64,000 nucleotides of DNA from Acidimicrobiales bacterium. Its GTDB lineage: Bacteria > Actinomycetota > Acidimicrobiia > Acidimicrobiales > JAVJTC01. Each line of letters opens with the position of its first letter. Positions within the stretch are counted from its first letter, which is position 1. The position numbers and the translations under genes were made by a program. A model generated the notes under the pieces. That model had not been told where the DNA came from, did not search any database, and saw only the letters and a list, made by a program, of their open reading frames with translations. Of the stretch, positions 29,056 to 37,457 are shown piece by piece. The stretch covers positions 215,664-279,663 of the forward strand of contig JAVJTC010000029.1 of the NCBI GenBank assembly GCA_040219085.1, written 5' to 3'.

Positions 29056-29655
29056 GTGACCACGATCATCGACCAGGCTGCGCGCGCGACAGGCGAGGGC
29101 ACCGGCGACTCGACGACCACCGGCGAACCACGGGGAATGCTGTTCTGGACGATCCTGCGGATCCTCCTGGGGTGGTCGTTCCTGTGGGCTTTCCTCGACA
29201 AGATGTTCGGCCTCGGCTTCGCCACGTGCCGAGCCGGCGACTCGTCCGCCATCGACTTCGGCTGCGACGCAGCGATGATCCAGGGCGGATCGCCGACGTA
29301 CGGCTATCTCGAGTTCGCCACCAGGGGCAGCCACACCGGCGATCTGTTCAGCTGGATGGCGTCGTCGGGGCCGAGCTCGATCGGCTTCGCCGACATCGGA
29401 TTCATGGCGGCGCTCGGTCTCGGCGGAATCGCGCTGATGACCGGTATCGGGACGCGTATCGCAGCTGTCGGCGGGGTACTGCTGATGGCCTTCATGTTCC
29501 TGGCGGGCGACGTCTGGCCCGAGAACAACCCGATCAACTCCAGCCATGTCATCGAGATGGCCGCCTTCGGCGGAATCGCCTGGGTCGGTGCCGGCCGTCT
29601 CTCCCTGCAGGGATGGTTCGATCGCCGCTTCCCCGCCCTGAAGTTCATCCGCTGA
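29056..29655 (+). CDS. DoxX-like integral membrane protein
   Basis: A 199-residue membrane protein with four hydrophobic segments: FWTILRILLGWSFLWAFLDKMF, GFMAALGLGGIALMTGIGTRIAAVGGVLLMAFMFLAG (two) and VIEMAAFGGIAWVGAGRLSL. The order and spacing match the DoxX/TQO small subunit family. The extracytoplasmic loop between segments 1 and 2 is longer than usual and holds two cysteines. The GTG at 29056 follows GGGGAGGG at 5 bases. The role is not known; family members act in quinone redox or thiosulfate metabolism. Confidence 0.8.
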   Translation: MTTIIDQAARATGEGTGDSTTTGEPRGMLFWTILRILLGWSFLWAFLDKMFGLGFATCRAGDSSAIDFGCDAAMIQGGSPTYGYLEFATRGSHTGDLFSWMASSGPSSIGFADIGFMAALGLGGIALMTGIGTRIAAVGGVLLMAFMFLAGDVWPENNPINSSHVIEMAAFGGIAWVGAGRLSLQGWFDRRFPALKFIR

Positions 29656-29657
29656 GT

Positions 29658-30026
29658 TCAGGCCGCGGCGACACCCGCCTCGGCGAGCACCACCCACAGA
29701 TCCGTCCTCAGGCGGCCGGCCTCGACTCCGTCGAGGTCGTTGGCCGCGACGACGCCCTCCACCATGTCCGCGAGCACGGCGAGCCAGGGCCGACCCTTCA
29801 CCAGGACCGCCACCGAACACGAACCGTCGTCACGGCGGTGCAGCGTCCTGGTGGCGCCGACGACCTTCGGCGGGCTCCGGAACGTCGGCGCCCGCAGGCC
29901 GCGTGTACGCGCCACACCTCCGAGCCGGCGGGCGGCCTCGGCGAAACGCAGCGAGGCCGGCGCCGGACCCGGAGAGGAGGCACCGTCGGTGACGGCGCCA
30001 CGACGTGTTGGCGGCCCGTACTCCAT
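29658..30026 (-). CDS. Hypothetical protein
   Basis: A 122-residue protein I do not recognise. It has a basic, Pro/Gly/Ser-rich first 45 residues and then a compact region (VVGATRTLHRRDDGSCSVAVLV, PWLAVLADMVEGVVAANDLDG) with alternating strand-helix character. Start ATG at 30026 (a GTG two codons upstream is possible). It is convergent with the DoxX gene (2-base gap) and divergent from the PD-(D/E)XK gene. Coding is supported by position and by the lack of a better frame, not by homology. Confidence 0.6.
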   Translation of the reverse strand: MEYGPPTRRGAVTDGASSPGPAPASLRFAEAARRLGGVARTRGLRAPTFRSPPKVVGATRTLHRRDDGSCSVAVLVKGRPWLAVLADMVEGVVAANDLDGVEAGRLRTDLWVVLAEAGVAAA

Positions 30027-30102
30027 CGACACCCATGATGACGACCGGGTGTGACAACGCTGCGAACGGCGCCATACGGCGTCGGGGTGTGATGATGAAC
30101 AG

Positions 30103-31062
30103 GTGGAGTCCGAACAACTGACCCCCGCCCAGCGCGCCGTGCTCGCCGAACTCGGCGCGACACCCGACGAGCGGCCGCGCTTCGACCCCGCACTGGGAGA
30201 CCGCCTGCGCGCCCATGTCGAGGCTGACCTCGCCGCCGTCGCCCACGAGGTCGACCCGCAGGACCCGGTGGTCGTCACCAAGCACGCCCTCGCCATGGTC
30301 CACGGCTGCGAGGCGCGCTACCTCGCCGAACAGGCCGACCCGTTCGCGTGGACCGTTCCGATGGCGCGCGGCGTGGTCGCCCACAAGGCGATCGAACTCT
30401 CGGTGCACCTCGAGGGCGAACCGGAACCACTGGACCTCGTCGACGAGTCGCTCGCACGCCTCGCCGAGGACGACTGGTCCCTCGGCCAATGGCTCCGCAC
30501 GCTCGCCGAGGTCGACCTCGCGGAGTTGCGGTCCATCGCCAACGACCGGGTCTCCGCGTTCCTCGAGTGCTTTCCGCCCCTCAAGTCACGCTGGCGACCC
30601 GTCACCGAGAGCCGGGTACGCTCCGAACTGCTCGACGGGCGGGTCGTTCTCACGGGCAAGGTCGACCTCACCCTCGGACGCGCCGAGGGGAGCACCGCCG
30701 GGAAGGTCCTCCTGGACCTCAAGACCGGGCGGACGCACCCCCAACATCGCGAGGACCTGCGGTTCTACGCGCTCCTCGAGACGATCCGGATCGGGACACC
30801 ACCGCGACGGGTCGCCTCGTACTACCTCGACCGGGCGCGCTTCGAGGCCGAGGACGTCAACGAGGACCTCCTGTTCGCCGCGGCCGAACGCCTACTGGAC
30901 GGCGCCAGCCGCATGATCGAGCTCGGTGAGCAACCGGGCGGCGCGGTCAAGCGCACCGGACCGGCCTGTCGTTGGTGCCCGCTTCTGGAGAGGTGCGAGG
31001 AGGGCCGACGCCACCTCGACGACGCCGACGAGGCCTCGGGCATCGACACGGACCTCTACTGA
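30103..31062 (+). CDS. PD-(D/E)XK nuclease-like protein with Fe-S-type cysteine cluster
   Basis: RecB/Cas4-like nuclease family protein of 319 residues. The nuclease core has Asp188 (LTGKVDLTLG) and Asp205-Leu-Lys207 (LLDLKTG). Four cysteines, Cys69 near the N-terminus and Cys289, Cys292 and Cys298 in CRWCPLLERC, match the split arrangement that holds a 4Fe-4S cluster in Cas4 and AddB. It is not next to addAB or cas genes; a CRISPR array lies 32 kb away. It starts with GTG at 30103. It probably acts in DNA repair or processing (family-level inference). Confidence 0.85.
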   Translation: MESEQLTPAQRAVLAELGATPDERPRFDPALGDRLRAHVEADLAAVAHEVDPQDPVVVTKHALAMVHGCEARYLAEQADPFAWTVPMARGVVAHKAIELSVHLEGEPEPLDLVDESLARLAEDDWSLGQWLRTLAEVDLAELRSIANDRVSAFLECFPPLKSRWRPVTESRVRSELLDGRVVLTGKVDLTLGRAEGSTAGKVLLDLKTGRTHPQHREDLRFYALLETIRIGTPPRRVASYYLDRARFEAEDVNEDLLFAAAERLLDGASRMIELGEQPGGAVKRTGPACRWCPLLERCEEGRRHLDDADEASGIDTDLY

Positions 31063-31089
31063 GTCCGACCGGTCTGCCAGACTTCGGTC

Positions 31090-31845
31090 ATGAGCTTCGT
31101 CCTGAGTGAGATCACCGACCGCGTGGCGACCATCACGCTGAACGACCCGGACCGCCGCAACGCCGTCAACCTCGCCATGAACGGCGAGTTGATCGAGGAA
31201 CTGGACCGGATCGAATCCGAGAACCTCGCCGGGGCCGTCGTCGTCACCGGCGCCGGCTCAGCCTTCAGCGCCGGGGCGGATCTGAACGACCTGCTCGACG
31301 CGATGGACCACGACGAGGTCCGCCGGATCTACGGCGGGTTCCTGCGCCTCGCCAACTGCGGGCTCCCCACGATCGCCGCGGTCAACGGACCCGCGGTCGG
31401 CGCCGGCATGAACCTCGCGCTGGCCTGCGACGTGATCGTGGCCGGGCGCTCCGCCCGCTTCGACTCGCGGTTCGTCCAGATCGGCCTGCACCCGGGCGGC
31501 GGCCACATCTGGCGCCTCGCGGGACGGTGCGGCACCCAGGCCGCGGCGGCCATGGTCCTGTTCGGCCAGACCCTCGACGGGGCCGAAGCCGAAAGGGTCG
31601 GACTCGCCTGGCGCTGCGTGGACGACGATGCACTGCTCACCGAGTCCACCGCCATCGCAGCGAAGTCCGCCGGCTTCCCCACCGAGCTCGTTCGCCGGGC
31701 CAAGCGCACCCTCGACGACTGCCGCGAGATCACCGAGGCGGGCCAGGCCGTGGAGATGGAGGCCGAACCCCAGGCGTGGTCGATGGGACAACCGGAGTTC
31801 AGTGCGCTCGTCGCGAAGCTCCGCTCACAGATCTCGTCGGGCTGA
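31090..31845 (+). CDS. Enoyl-CoA hydratase/isomerase family protein
   Basis: Crotonase-fold enzyme of 251 residues. The first oxyanion loop is AFSAGADLNDL near residue 57 and the second is PAVGAGMNLALACDVIVAG near 101. The active-site region RFVQIGLHPGGGHIWRL lacks the usual second Glu of hydratases (a Gly-rich HPGGG is present instead), so it may be an isomerase or another crotonase activity. It follows the PD-(D/E)XK gene by 27 bases on the same strand. Confidence 0.92.
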   Translation: MSFVLSEITDRVATITLNDPDRRNAVNLAMNGELIEELDRIESENLAGAVVVTGAGSAFSAGADLNDLLDAMDHDEVRRIYGGFLRLANCGLPTIAAVNGPAVGAGMNLALACDVIVAGRSARFDSRFVQIGLHPGGGHIWRLAGRCGTQAAAAMVLFGQTLDGAEAERVGLAWRCVDDDALLTESTAIAAKSAGFPTELVRRAKRTLDDCREITEAGQAVEMEAEPQAWSMGQPEFSALVAKLRSQISSG

Positions 31846-31912
31846 GCCCGCGCAGCCGTCCCGGGCACCGACGTGAGCGGGGCAAGGCCGCCTCAGCCGG
31901 GGTCGACGAGGT

Positions 31913-32959
31913 TCAGGCCGGCGCGACGAGGTCGACGTCCGGCGCCGCGTCCGTAGGCGACGCATCCGGTCGGGTCAGACGCAGGACCAGGTATGACAAC
32001 GCCCCGGCGGGGATCGGCAGCCAGTAGTGGACCAACCGGTAGGCGGCGATGCCGACGAACACCGGCGCGGATGCCGAGCCGACGCTGATGAGGGTGGCGG
32101 CGAGAGTCGTCTCGACGATGCCGAGCCCGCCCGGGCTGATCGGGACCATCGAGATGACGTTCGCCGCGGCGAACGCGACCAGGACCCACACCGGTGAGGG
32201 ACTCGCGCCGAACGCGACGAGGAACACCCACAGCGAGGCGGCGTCGAAGAGCCAATTCGCGAGCCCCCACGTGATCCCGCCGAGCAGCCTCGACCGGTCC
32301 CGTGCGAGGTGGCCCCAGCGGGCGCGGGCACCGTCGACGGCGGCACCGACACGGTCCGCCCCGGAGCCGGGGAGACATCGCGCGACCCCTGCGAGGCCGC
32401 GTGCGAACAGTGCCGGGCGGAAGAACAGGGCCCACAGGGCGACCCCCACGATGCAGAGGGCCACGAGCCCGATGGCAGCCGCGGCCACAGCACCGGGGGC
32501 GAATCCGGAGATCGGCACGAGTGGGACCATCGCGGCCCACAGCAGCGCCTGGAGCAGGATCGCCGAGCCGACTGCCTGAACGGTCATCGCGAACGCGACG
32601 TCGGACCCGTCGACCCCCTCGCGCCGCAGCAGCCGGTAGGTCACCACGCTGCCGGCGGCCATCCCGAGCGGCGCGGTGCGGTTCACCGCCAGCGACGAGA
32701 TGACGATGCCAAGGATGCGACGCGGGCGAGGCCGGACTCCGGCAGGTAGCAGCGAGGAGGTCACCTGCGCGTACGCGGCGAACGCGGCGAAGCCGAGGAG
32801 AGCGCCGACGACGAGCATCCCGGGCGGAACGTCGTCGACGACACGGAAGACGTCAGCCGTGTCGCCGAGACGGGGCAGGACCAACAGCCAGACGACCAGA
32901 CCGAGCGCAATCGCCTGGAGCACCCTCAGTGCGACTCTGGCAGGCGGACGACGGGCCAC
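31913..32959 (-). CDS. UPF0104 / lysylphosphatidylglycerol synthase-type transmembrane protein
   Basis: Polytopic membrane protein of 348 residues with about eight hydrophobic segments, matching the flippase-like transmembrane domain of MprF (UPF0104, also called YbhN). Typical elements are SSLAVNRTAPLGMAAGSVVTYRLLRREG near residue 85 and ANVISMVPISPGGLGIVETTLAATLISVG near 265-293. No aminoacyl-transferase domain is attached, so it probably translocates a lipid or polar head group rather than making lysyl-PG. It is a single gene. Confidence 0.87.
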   Translation of the reverse strand: MARRPPARVALRVLQAIALGLVVWLLVLPRLGDTADVFRVVDDVPPGMLVVGALLGFAAFAAYAQVTSSLLPAGVRPRPRRILGIVISSLAVNRTAPLGMAAGSVVTYRLLRREGVDGSDVAFAMTVQAVGSAILLQALLWAAMVPLVPISGFAPGAVAAAAIGLVALCIVGVALWALFFRPALFARGLAGVARCLPGSGADRVGAAVDGARARWGHLARDRSRLLGGITWGLANWLFDAASLWVFLVAFGASPSPVWVLVAFAAANVISMVPISPGGLGIVETTLAATLISVGSASAPVFVGIAAYRLVHYWLPIPAGALSYLVLRLTRPDASPTDAAPDVDLVAPA

Positions 32960-33030
32960 CTGGGCGACGATATCGGTATGACGATCTGGTTACAGGTCAC
33001 CTCGTCGTAATGTTCGACCTGCCCGACGGC

Positions 33031-33657
33031 TCAGAGCCAGGTGTCGACCAGTTCGGCGCGGCGCTGTGACCACTCCTCGGCGGTCATCGCGAAGCGCATG
33101 TGGTCCTCCCAGGTCCCGTTGATCTCCAGGTAGCGGCGGGCGATCCCCTCATCGCGGATCCCGAGCTTGTCGACCACACGCCGACTCGCCGAGTTACGCG
33201 GCACGATCGCTATCTGGACACGGTGGAGGCGCAGTTCCTCGAAGGCGAAGCGCAAGATGGCGGCGAGCGCCTCGGGGGTGTAGCCGTTGCCCGCCACCTC
33301 CTCGTCGATCCAGTAGCCGACGTAGCAGCTCTGGAACGGTCCCCGCTGGATCGCGTTGAGGTTCATCTCGCCCACGAAACGGTCACCGACGAAGATGCCG
33401 AAGCCGTAACCGGTGGCGATCTGGCGCTCCCTGTCACGGGCGCTGCAACGGGCCACGAACGCCGAGCGGTCCTCCACGGGATCCGGCGAACCGGGCGACC
33501 GCGATGGCTCCCACTTCGTCAGCCAGTCCACGTTGCGTCGCCGGACCTCGCGCCACGCGCGGAAGTCGTTCGCACGCAACGCACGCAGAGTGACTCTGCG
33601 TCCCACCAGGACCGGGCCGGGCTCGCTGCGGGAGCCCAGAGCGATGGGACGCTTCAC
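33031..33657 (-). CDS. GNAT N-acetyltransferase (RimJ/RimL type)
   Basis: Acetyl-CoA-dependent N-acetyltransferase of 208 residues. The N-terminal ALRANDFRAWREVRRRNVDWL, VGYWIDEEVAGNGYTPEALAAILRFAFEEL (acetyl-CoA loop) and NSASRRVVDKLGIRDEGIARRYLEING are classic RimJ-type segments. The length suits a ribosomal-protein or small-molecule acetylase. The GTG at 33657 lies 4 bases after the aminotransferase stop, so the two are probably cotranscribed. The substrate is unknown. Confidence 0.92.
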   Translation of the reverse strand: MKRPIALGSRSEPGPVLVGRRVTLRALRANDFRAWREVRRRNVDWLTKWEPSRSPGSPDPVEDRSAFVARCSARDRERQIATGYGFGIFVGDRFVGEMNLNAIQRGPFQSCYVGYWIDEEVAGNGYTPEALAAILRFAFEELRLHRVQIAIVPRNSASRRVVDKLGIRDEGIARRYLEINGTWEDHMRFAMTAEEWSQRRAELVDTWL

Positions 33658-33661
33658 CGCC

Positions 33662-34759
33662 TCAGCCTTCCAGGATCTCCGACAGCGCACCCAACAGGAG
33701 GGTGACGTTGCGTTGCCGTGCGGTGTGGCCCATGCAGCCGATGCGCCAGACCTTGCCGGCCACGGGACCGAGCCCGCCACCGATCTCGATGCCGTGCTCG
33801 TCGAGGAGACGGCGCCGCACCGCGGCCTCGTCCGTCCCTGCGGGGAGGCGGTCGAGGGGGACCTCGACGGTCGTGAGCTCGGGTAGGCGGTGCCCTTCCT
33901 GGGCCCAGAGGGTGAAGCCCAGGTCCACGAGCCCGGCCTGGAGGCGTTCGCCGCACGCCCGGTGGCGGGCGATCGACGCCTCGAGTCCCTCGTCGAGGAT
34001 GGCGCCGAGCCCGGCGTGCAGGGCCATGATCATCGAGATGGGGGCGGTGTGGTGATACGCGCGGGCGCCGTCACCGCTCACGTACCGGGCGATCATGTTG
34101 AGGTCCAGGTACCAGGAGCGGGGGCGTTCGACGATGGCGGCGCGGGCCCGCTCGGACACCGTCAGCGGCGCGAGGCCGGGCGGGACACCCAGGCACTTCT
34201 GCGTGCCGCTGTAGGCGAGGTCCACCCCCCAGTCGTCGATGGCCACCTCGATGCCGGCGAGCGACGTGACGCAGTCGATGAGGATCAGCGCGTCCGGAGC
34301 ACCCTCGGACAGCCCCGCGATGTCGTTGCGGACACCCGTCGACGTCTCGGCGTGGACGACGGCGACGATCTTCGGGGAGGGGTGCGCCTCGACGAGACGT
34401 TCCGGGTCGATGGCGCGACCCCAGTCCTCCTCGACGCGCACGACCTCAGCTCCGCAGCGCTCGGCGACGTCACACATCCGTCCGCCGAACACGCCGTTGA
34501 CGCCGACCACCACGACGTCTCCGGGTTCGATCACGTTGACGAAGGCCGCCTCCATGCCGGCGGAGCCGGTTCCACTGACCGGGAAGGTCAACTCGTTGGC
34601 CGTGCCGAAGACGGTCCTGAGCCGTTCGTTGGTCTCGTCGAGGAGCGTGATGAACTCCGGATCGAGGTGTCCGAGCATCGGCCGGGCGAACGCCTCGGCG
34701 ATCTCGGGGTACGGGTTGCAGGGGCCGGGCCCCATGAGAACTCTGTCGGTGAGCACCAT
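33662..34759 (-). CDS. Alanine-glyoxylate / serine-pyruvate aminotransferase family
   Basis: Class V aminotransferase, about 365 residues. It begins with LTDRVLMGPGPCNPYPE, has the small-residue loop VSGTGSAGMEAAFVN, the PLP-aspartate region ILIDCVTSLAGIEVAIDDWGVD and the PLP lysine in YSGTQKCLGVPPGLA. These fit AGXT/PucG-type enzymes acting on glyoxylate, serine or ureidoglycine. I place the start at 34759, 8 bases after AAGG; a GTG at 34777 is also possible. It is downstream of the OtsB-GH15 gene and upstream of GNAT. Confidence 0.92.
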   Translation of the reverse strand: MVLTDRVLMGPGPCNPYPEIAEAFARPMLGHLDPEFITLLDETNERLRTVFGTANELTFPVSGTGSAGMEAAFVNVIEPGDVVVVGVNGVFGGRMCDVAERCGAEVVRVEEDWGRAIDPERLVEAHPSPKIVAVVHAETSTGVRNDIAGLSEGAPDALILIDCVTSLAGIEVAIDDWGVDLAYSGTQKCLGVPPGLAPLTVSERARAAIVERPRSWYLDLNMIARYVSGDGARAYHHTAPISMIMALHAGLGAILDEGLEASIARHRACGERLQAGLVDLGFTLWAQEGHRLPELTTVEVPLDRLPAGTDEAAVRRRLLDEHGIEIGGGLGPVAGKVWRIGCMGHTARQRNVTLLLGALSEILEG

Positions 34760-34850
34760 CGGCGCAACCTTAGGCACCCGCTCCGCCGTTTACATTTCTG
34801 GCGCTGCTCCGCAGCGCGAGGAGGTCACGGGTTGCACGCTGTACACGCGC

Positions 34851-37400
34851 TCAACGTGCGGACTTCTCGAGAGCGAGGGCGGCGTTGATGAGCCCGAGGT
34901 GGGAGTAGGCCTGGGGGACGTTGCCGAGGGTGACCTCTTCAGCCGGGTCGTACTGCTCGGGCAGGATCCCGGTGGGGCCGACGAGTTCGACCAGCCGGTT
35001 GAACATGTCGCGGGCCTCGGTCAACTCGCCGATCAGCGCGTACGCCTCCACGAGCCAGAATGCGCAGATGAAGAACCCGCCCTCGAAGCCCGGCAGGCCG
35101 TCATCACGCCGGTAGCGGTAGACGATCGGCCCCGAGCGCAGGTCCCGCTCGATCTCGCGCACGGTGGAGACGAAGCGCTCGTCGTCGGGAGCGAGCAGTC
35201 CCGACAGTCCGATGTGCAGGACCGCCGCGTCCATGTCCGTGTCGCCATAGGAGGTCGTGAATGCACCACGCTCGTCACTCCAGCCGTTGGCCAGCACGTC
35301 GGCGGAGATGTCGTCTCGGAGCTGGAACCAGTCGTCGGGGGCGGAGCCCTGCGAACCGTTGCCGCCGGCGAGGCGGATCGCGCGGTCCACGGCCACCCAC
35401 GACATCACCTTGGAGTGCACGTGGTGGCGACGGGGGCGCCGCTCCTCCCAGATCCCGTGGTCGGGCTCGCGCCACGACCGCGAGACGGCCTCGACCATGG
35501 CGCGCACGACATGCCACGCCTCGTCGGACACGGGCAGGCCGTACTCACCGAGCCGGTGGATCACATCGACGATCGGCCCGAAGATGTCGAGCTGGACCTG
35601 ATGCTCGGCGGCGTTGCCCACCCGCACCGGGCGGCTGCCGCGGTATCCCGACAGCGTCGTGATGACGGCCTCGGGGATGAGGTCGTCACCGACGAGCGGG
35701 TAGACCGGCCGTAGCTGGTCGGGATGGGTGACCGCCCGGGTGCGGTCCAGGAGCCATGACACGAACGAGATGGCCTCTCCGACGCTGCCGAGCCCGACGA
35801 GGGCCGAGGCCGACAACGCGGCGTCGCGGGGCCAACAGAACCGGTAGTCCCAGTTCCGCACGCCCCCGAGTTCCTCGGGGAGGCTCGTCGTGGCGGCGGC
35901 GAGCACAGCGCCCGACGGTTCGAAGCAGAGGCCCTTGACCGTCAACGCTGACCGCAGCACGGCATCGGACGCCACCGACGGCAGCTTCAGGCGCGACGCC
36001 CACGAGGACCAGTCGGATGCGGTGTCGCGCCGCCGATCCCCCTCGGCGCGGTCGTGTGTGGCCAGATCGTCGTCGCCGAGGCGGAGCTCACACACCACGG
36101 GATGGTCGCCGGGTCGGACGCGGCCGACCGCCCGCTGATGGGGCCCGTCCGCCACGATCTCCCAGGTGACCCCCGGCGCGTGCAGGGAGATGGCCGTGGT
36201 GCCGCCCCGCACGACGACTCCGTCGTCGCGGATCTCGAGCTCGGCGGGGGCGCGACCGAAGTCCGGTCGCGGGGCGAAGTCGATCACCACGTCCGCCGAC
36301 CCTTCGAGAACCCGTACGAGGCGGTTCACGGCGTCGCCGTGGTCGGACCGGTCCAGGTAGTCGGTCACTGTGAGGTCCGTCCAGCGGGTCTCCGCCACCA
36401 GGGTGTCGGCGACGTAGCGGTGCGCGATCGGGTCACGACCCGACTCGGGCGCCACCGCGAAGTAGCCGGCCGTCGGTCCACCGAGCAACTCCGCGAAGAC
36501 CGAGGGCGAGTCGGGCCGCGGGTGGCACATCCAGGTCACGCGCCCCGACTGGGTCATCAGTGCGACCGTGCGGCGGTTGGACAACATGGTGTGCCGCTCG
36601 ATCGGTGGCGCCCCGTGGCCCGAGAGCCACTCCGAGCGGGCCTCGCACAGAAAGGCGAGGACACGGGCGACATCGTCGGTGTCCGACACGCGGTAGCGCG
36701 CCGCTGTGTCACCGTCGCCGACCTTGATGCCGACGTCGGGACCCCGCAGCCTTGCGAACGCGTCCTCGTCGGTGACGTCGTCGCCCACGAACAGGACGGC
36801 CTCGGCGGAGAGCTGGTGACGGAGCTGGTCGAGCGCGGAACCCTTGTCCCGCTCGACCACGGCGTATTCGATCACCATCTTGCCGGACTTGGCGAAGACG
36901 TCGCCGACATCCTCGGCGAGGTCCTGGGCACGGGCGAGGACCTCGTCGTGGCGGGCCGGGTCGACCTCGCGGTAGTGCAGTGCCGCCGACGCGGGCTTCC
37001 GCTCCAGCCGGGTTCCCTCGATGTCGTCGACGATCGCCTGGAAGCCGGCGACGAGACGACCCAGACGGCCCCGGACCTCCGGGTCGAGACCCTCCGCGAA
37101 CCCGACGTCGAACTCCGAGCCGTGGCTGCCGACCAGGTGGACCTCCTCGGGGAGGCGGCTCAGCGCCGCCAGGTCACGCAGCGAGCGGCCGCTGATGACC
37201 GCGACGGGAGTGTCGGGGAGGTTCGCCATGGACCGTAGGGCGGCCGTCGACTCCCGCACCGGCCGCGCCGCCATCGGGTCGGTGACGATGGGCGAGAGGG
37301 TCCCGTCGTAGTCGCTGGCGACCAGCAGCACCGGGACGCGCACCAGCTCACGCAGCGCCTTGCGTAGCTCGCCGTCGAGTGGGCGGGGGTCGTCCATCAC
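34851..37400 (-). CDS. Fusion: trehalose-6-phosphate phosphatase (OtsB) + GH15 glucoamylase/trehalase-like
   Basis: An 849-residue protein. Residues 1-260 are an OtsB-type HAD phosphatase (SDYDGTLSP with Asp30/Asp32, VISGRSLRDL, VGDDVTDEDAFARL). Residues 272-849 are a glycoside hydrolase family 15 protein (SNRRTVALMTQSGRVTWMCHP, NWDYRFCWPRDAALSASAL, the C-terminal (alpha/alpha)6 barrel, then GNVPQAYSHLGLINAAL). Characterised bacterial GH15 proteins of this type include trehalases and glucoamylases. One protein would thus make trehalose from T6P and might also hydrolyse trehalose or a related glucan. It lies downstream of otsA. Confidence 0.92.
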   Translation of the reverse strand: MMDDPRPLDGELRKALRELVRVPVLLVASDYDGTLSPIVTDPMAARPVRESTAALRSMANLPDTPVAVISGRSLRDLAALSRLPEEVHLVGSHGSEFDVGFAEGLDPEVRGRLGRLVAGFQAIVDDIEGTRLERKPASAALHYREVDPARHDEVLARAQDLAEDVGDVFAKSGKMVIEYAVVERDKGSALDQLRHQLSAEAVLFVGDDVTDEDAFARLRGPDVGIKVGDGDTAARYRVSDTDDVARVLAFLCEARSEWLSGHGAPPIERHTMLSNRRTVALMTQSGRVTWMCHPRPDSPSVFAELLGGPTAGYFAVAPESGRDPIAHRYVADTLVAETRWTDLTVTDYLDRSDHGDAVNRLVRVLEGSADVVIDFAPRPDFGRAPAELEIRDDGVVVRGGTTAISLHAPGVTWEIVADGPHQRAVGRVRPGDHPVVCELRLGDDDLATHDRAEGDRRRDTASDWSSWASRLKLPSVASDAVLRSALTVKGLCFEPSGAVLAAATTSLPEELGGVRNWDYRFCWPRDAALSASALVGLGSVGEAISFVSWLLDRTRAVTHPDQLRPVYPLVGDDLIPEAVITTLSGYRGSRPVRVGNAAEHQVQLDIFGPIVDVIHRLGEYGLPVSDEAWHVVRAMVEAVSRSWREPDHGIWEERRPRRHHVHSKVMSWVAVDRAIRLAGGNGSQGSAPDDWFQLRDDISADVLANGWSDERGAFTTSYGDTDMDAAVLHIGLSGLLAPDDERFVSTVREIERDLRSGPIVYRYRRDDGLPGFEGGFFICAFWLVEAYALIGELTEARDMFNRLVELVGPTGILPEQYDPAEEVTLGNVPQAYSHLGLINAALALEKSAR

Positions 37401-37457
37401 GGTCTCCTGGTGGGGGATGTCATCGGGGGACGGGGGAAGCGTCGGTCTGCGCCGGGT

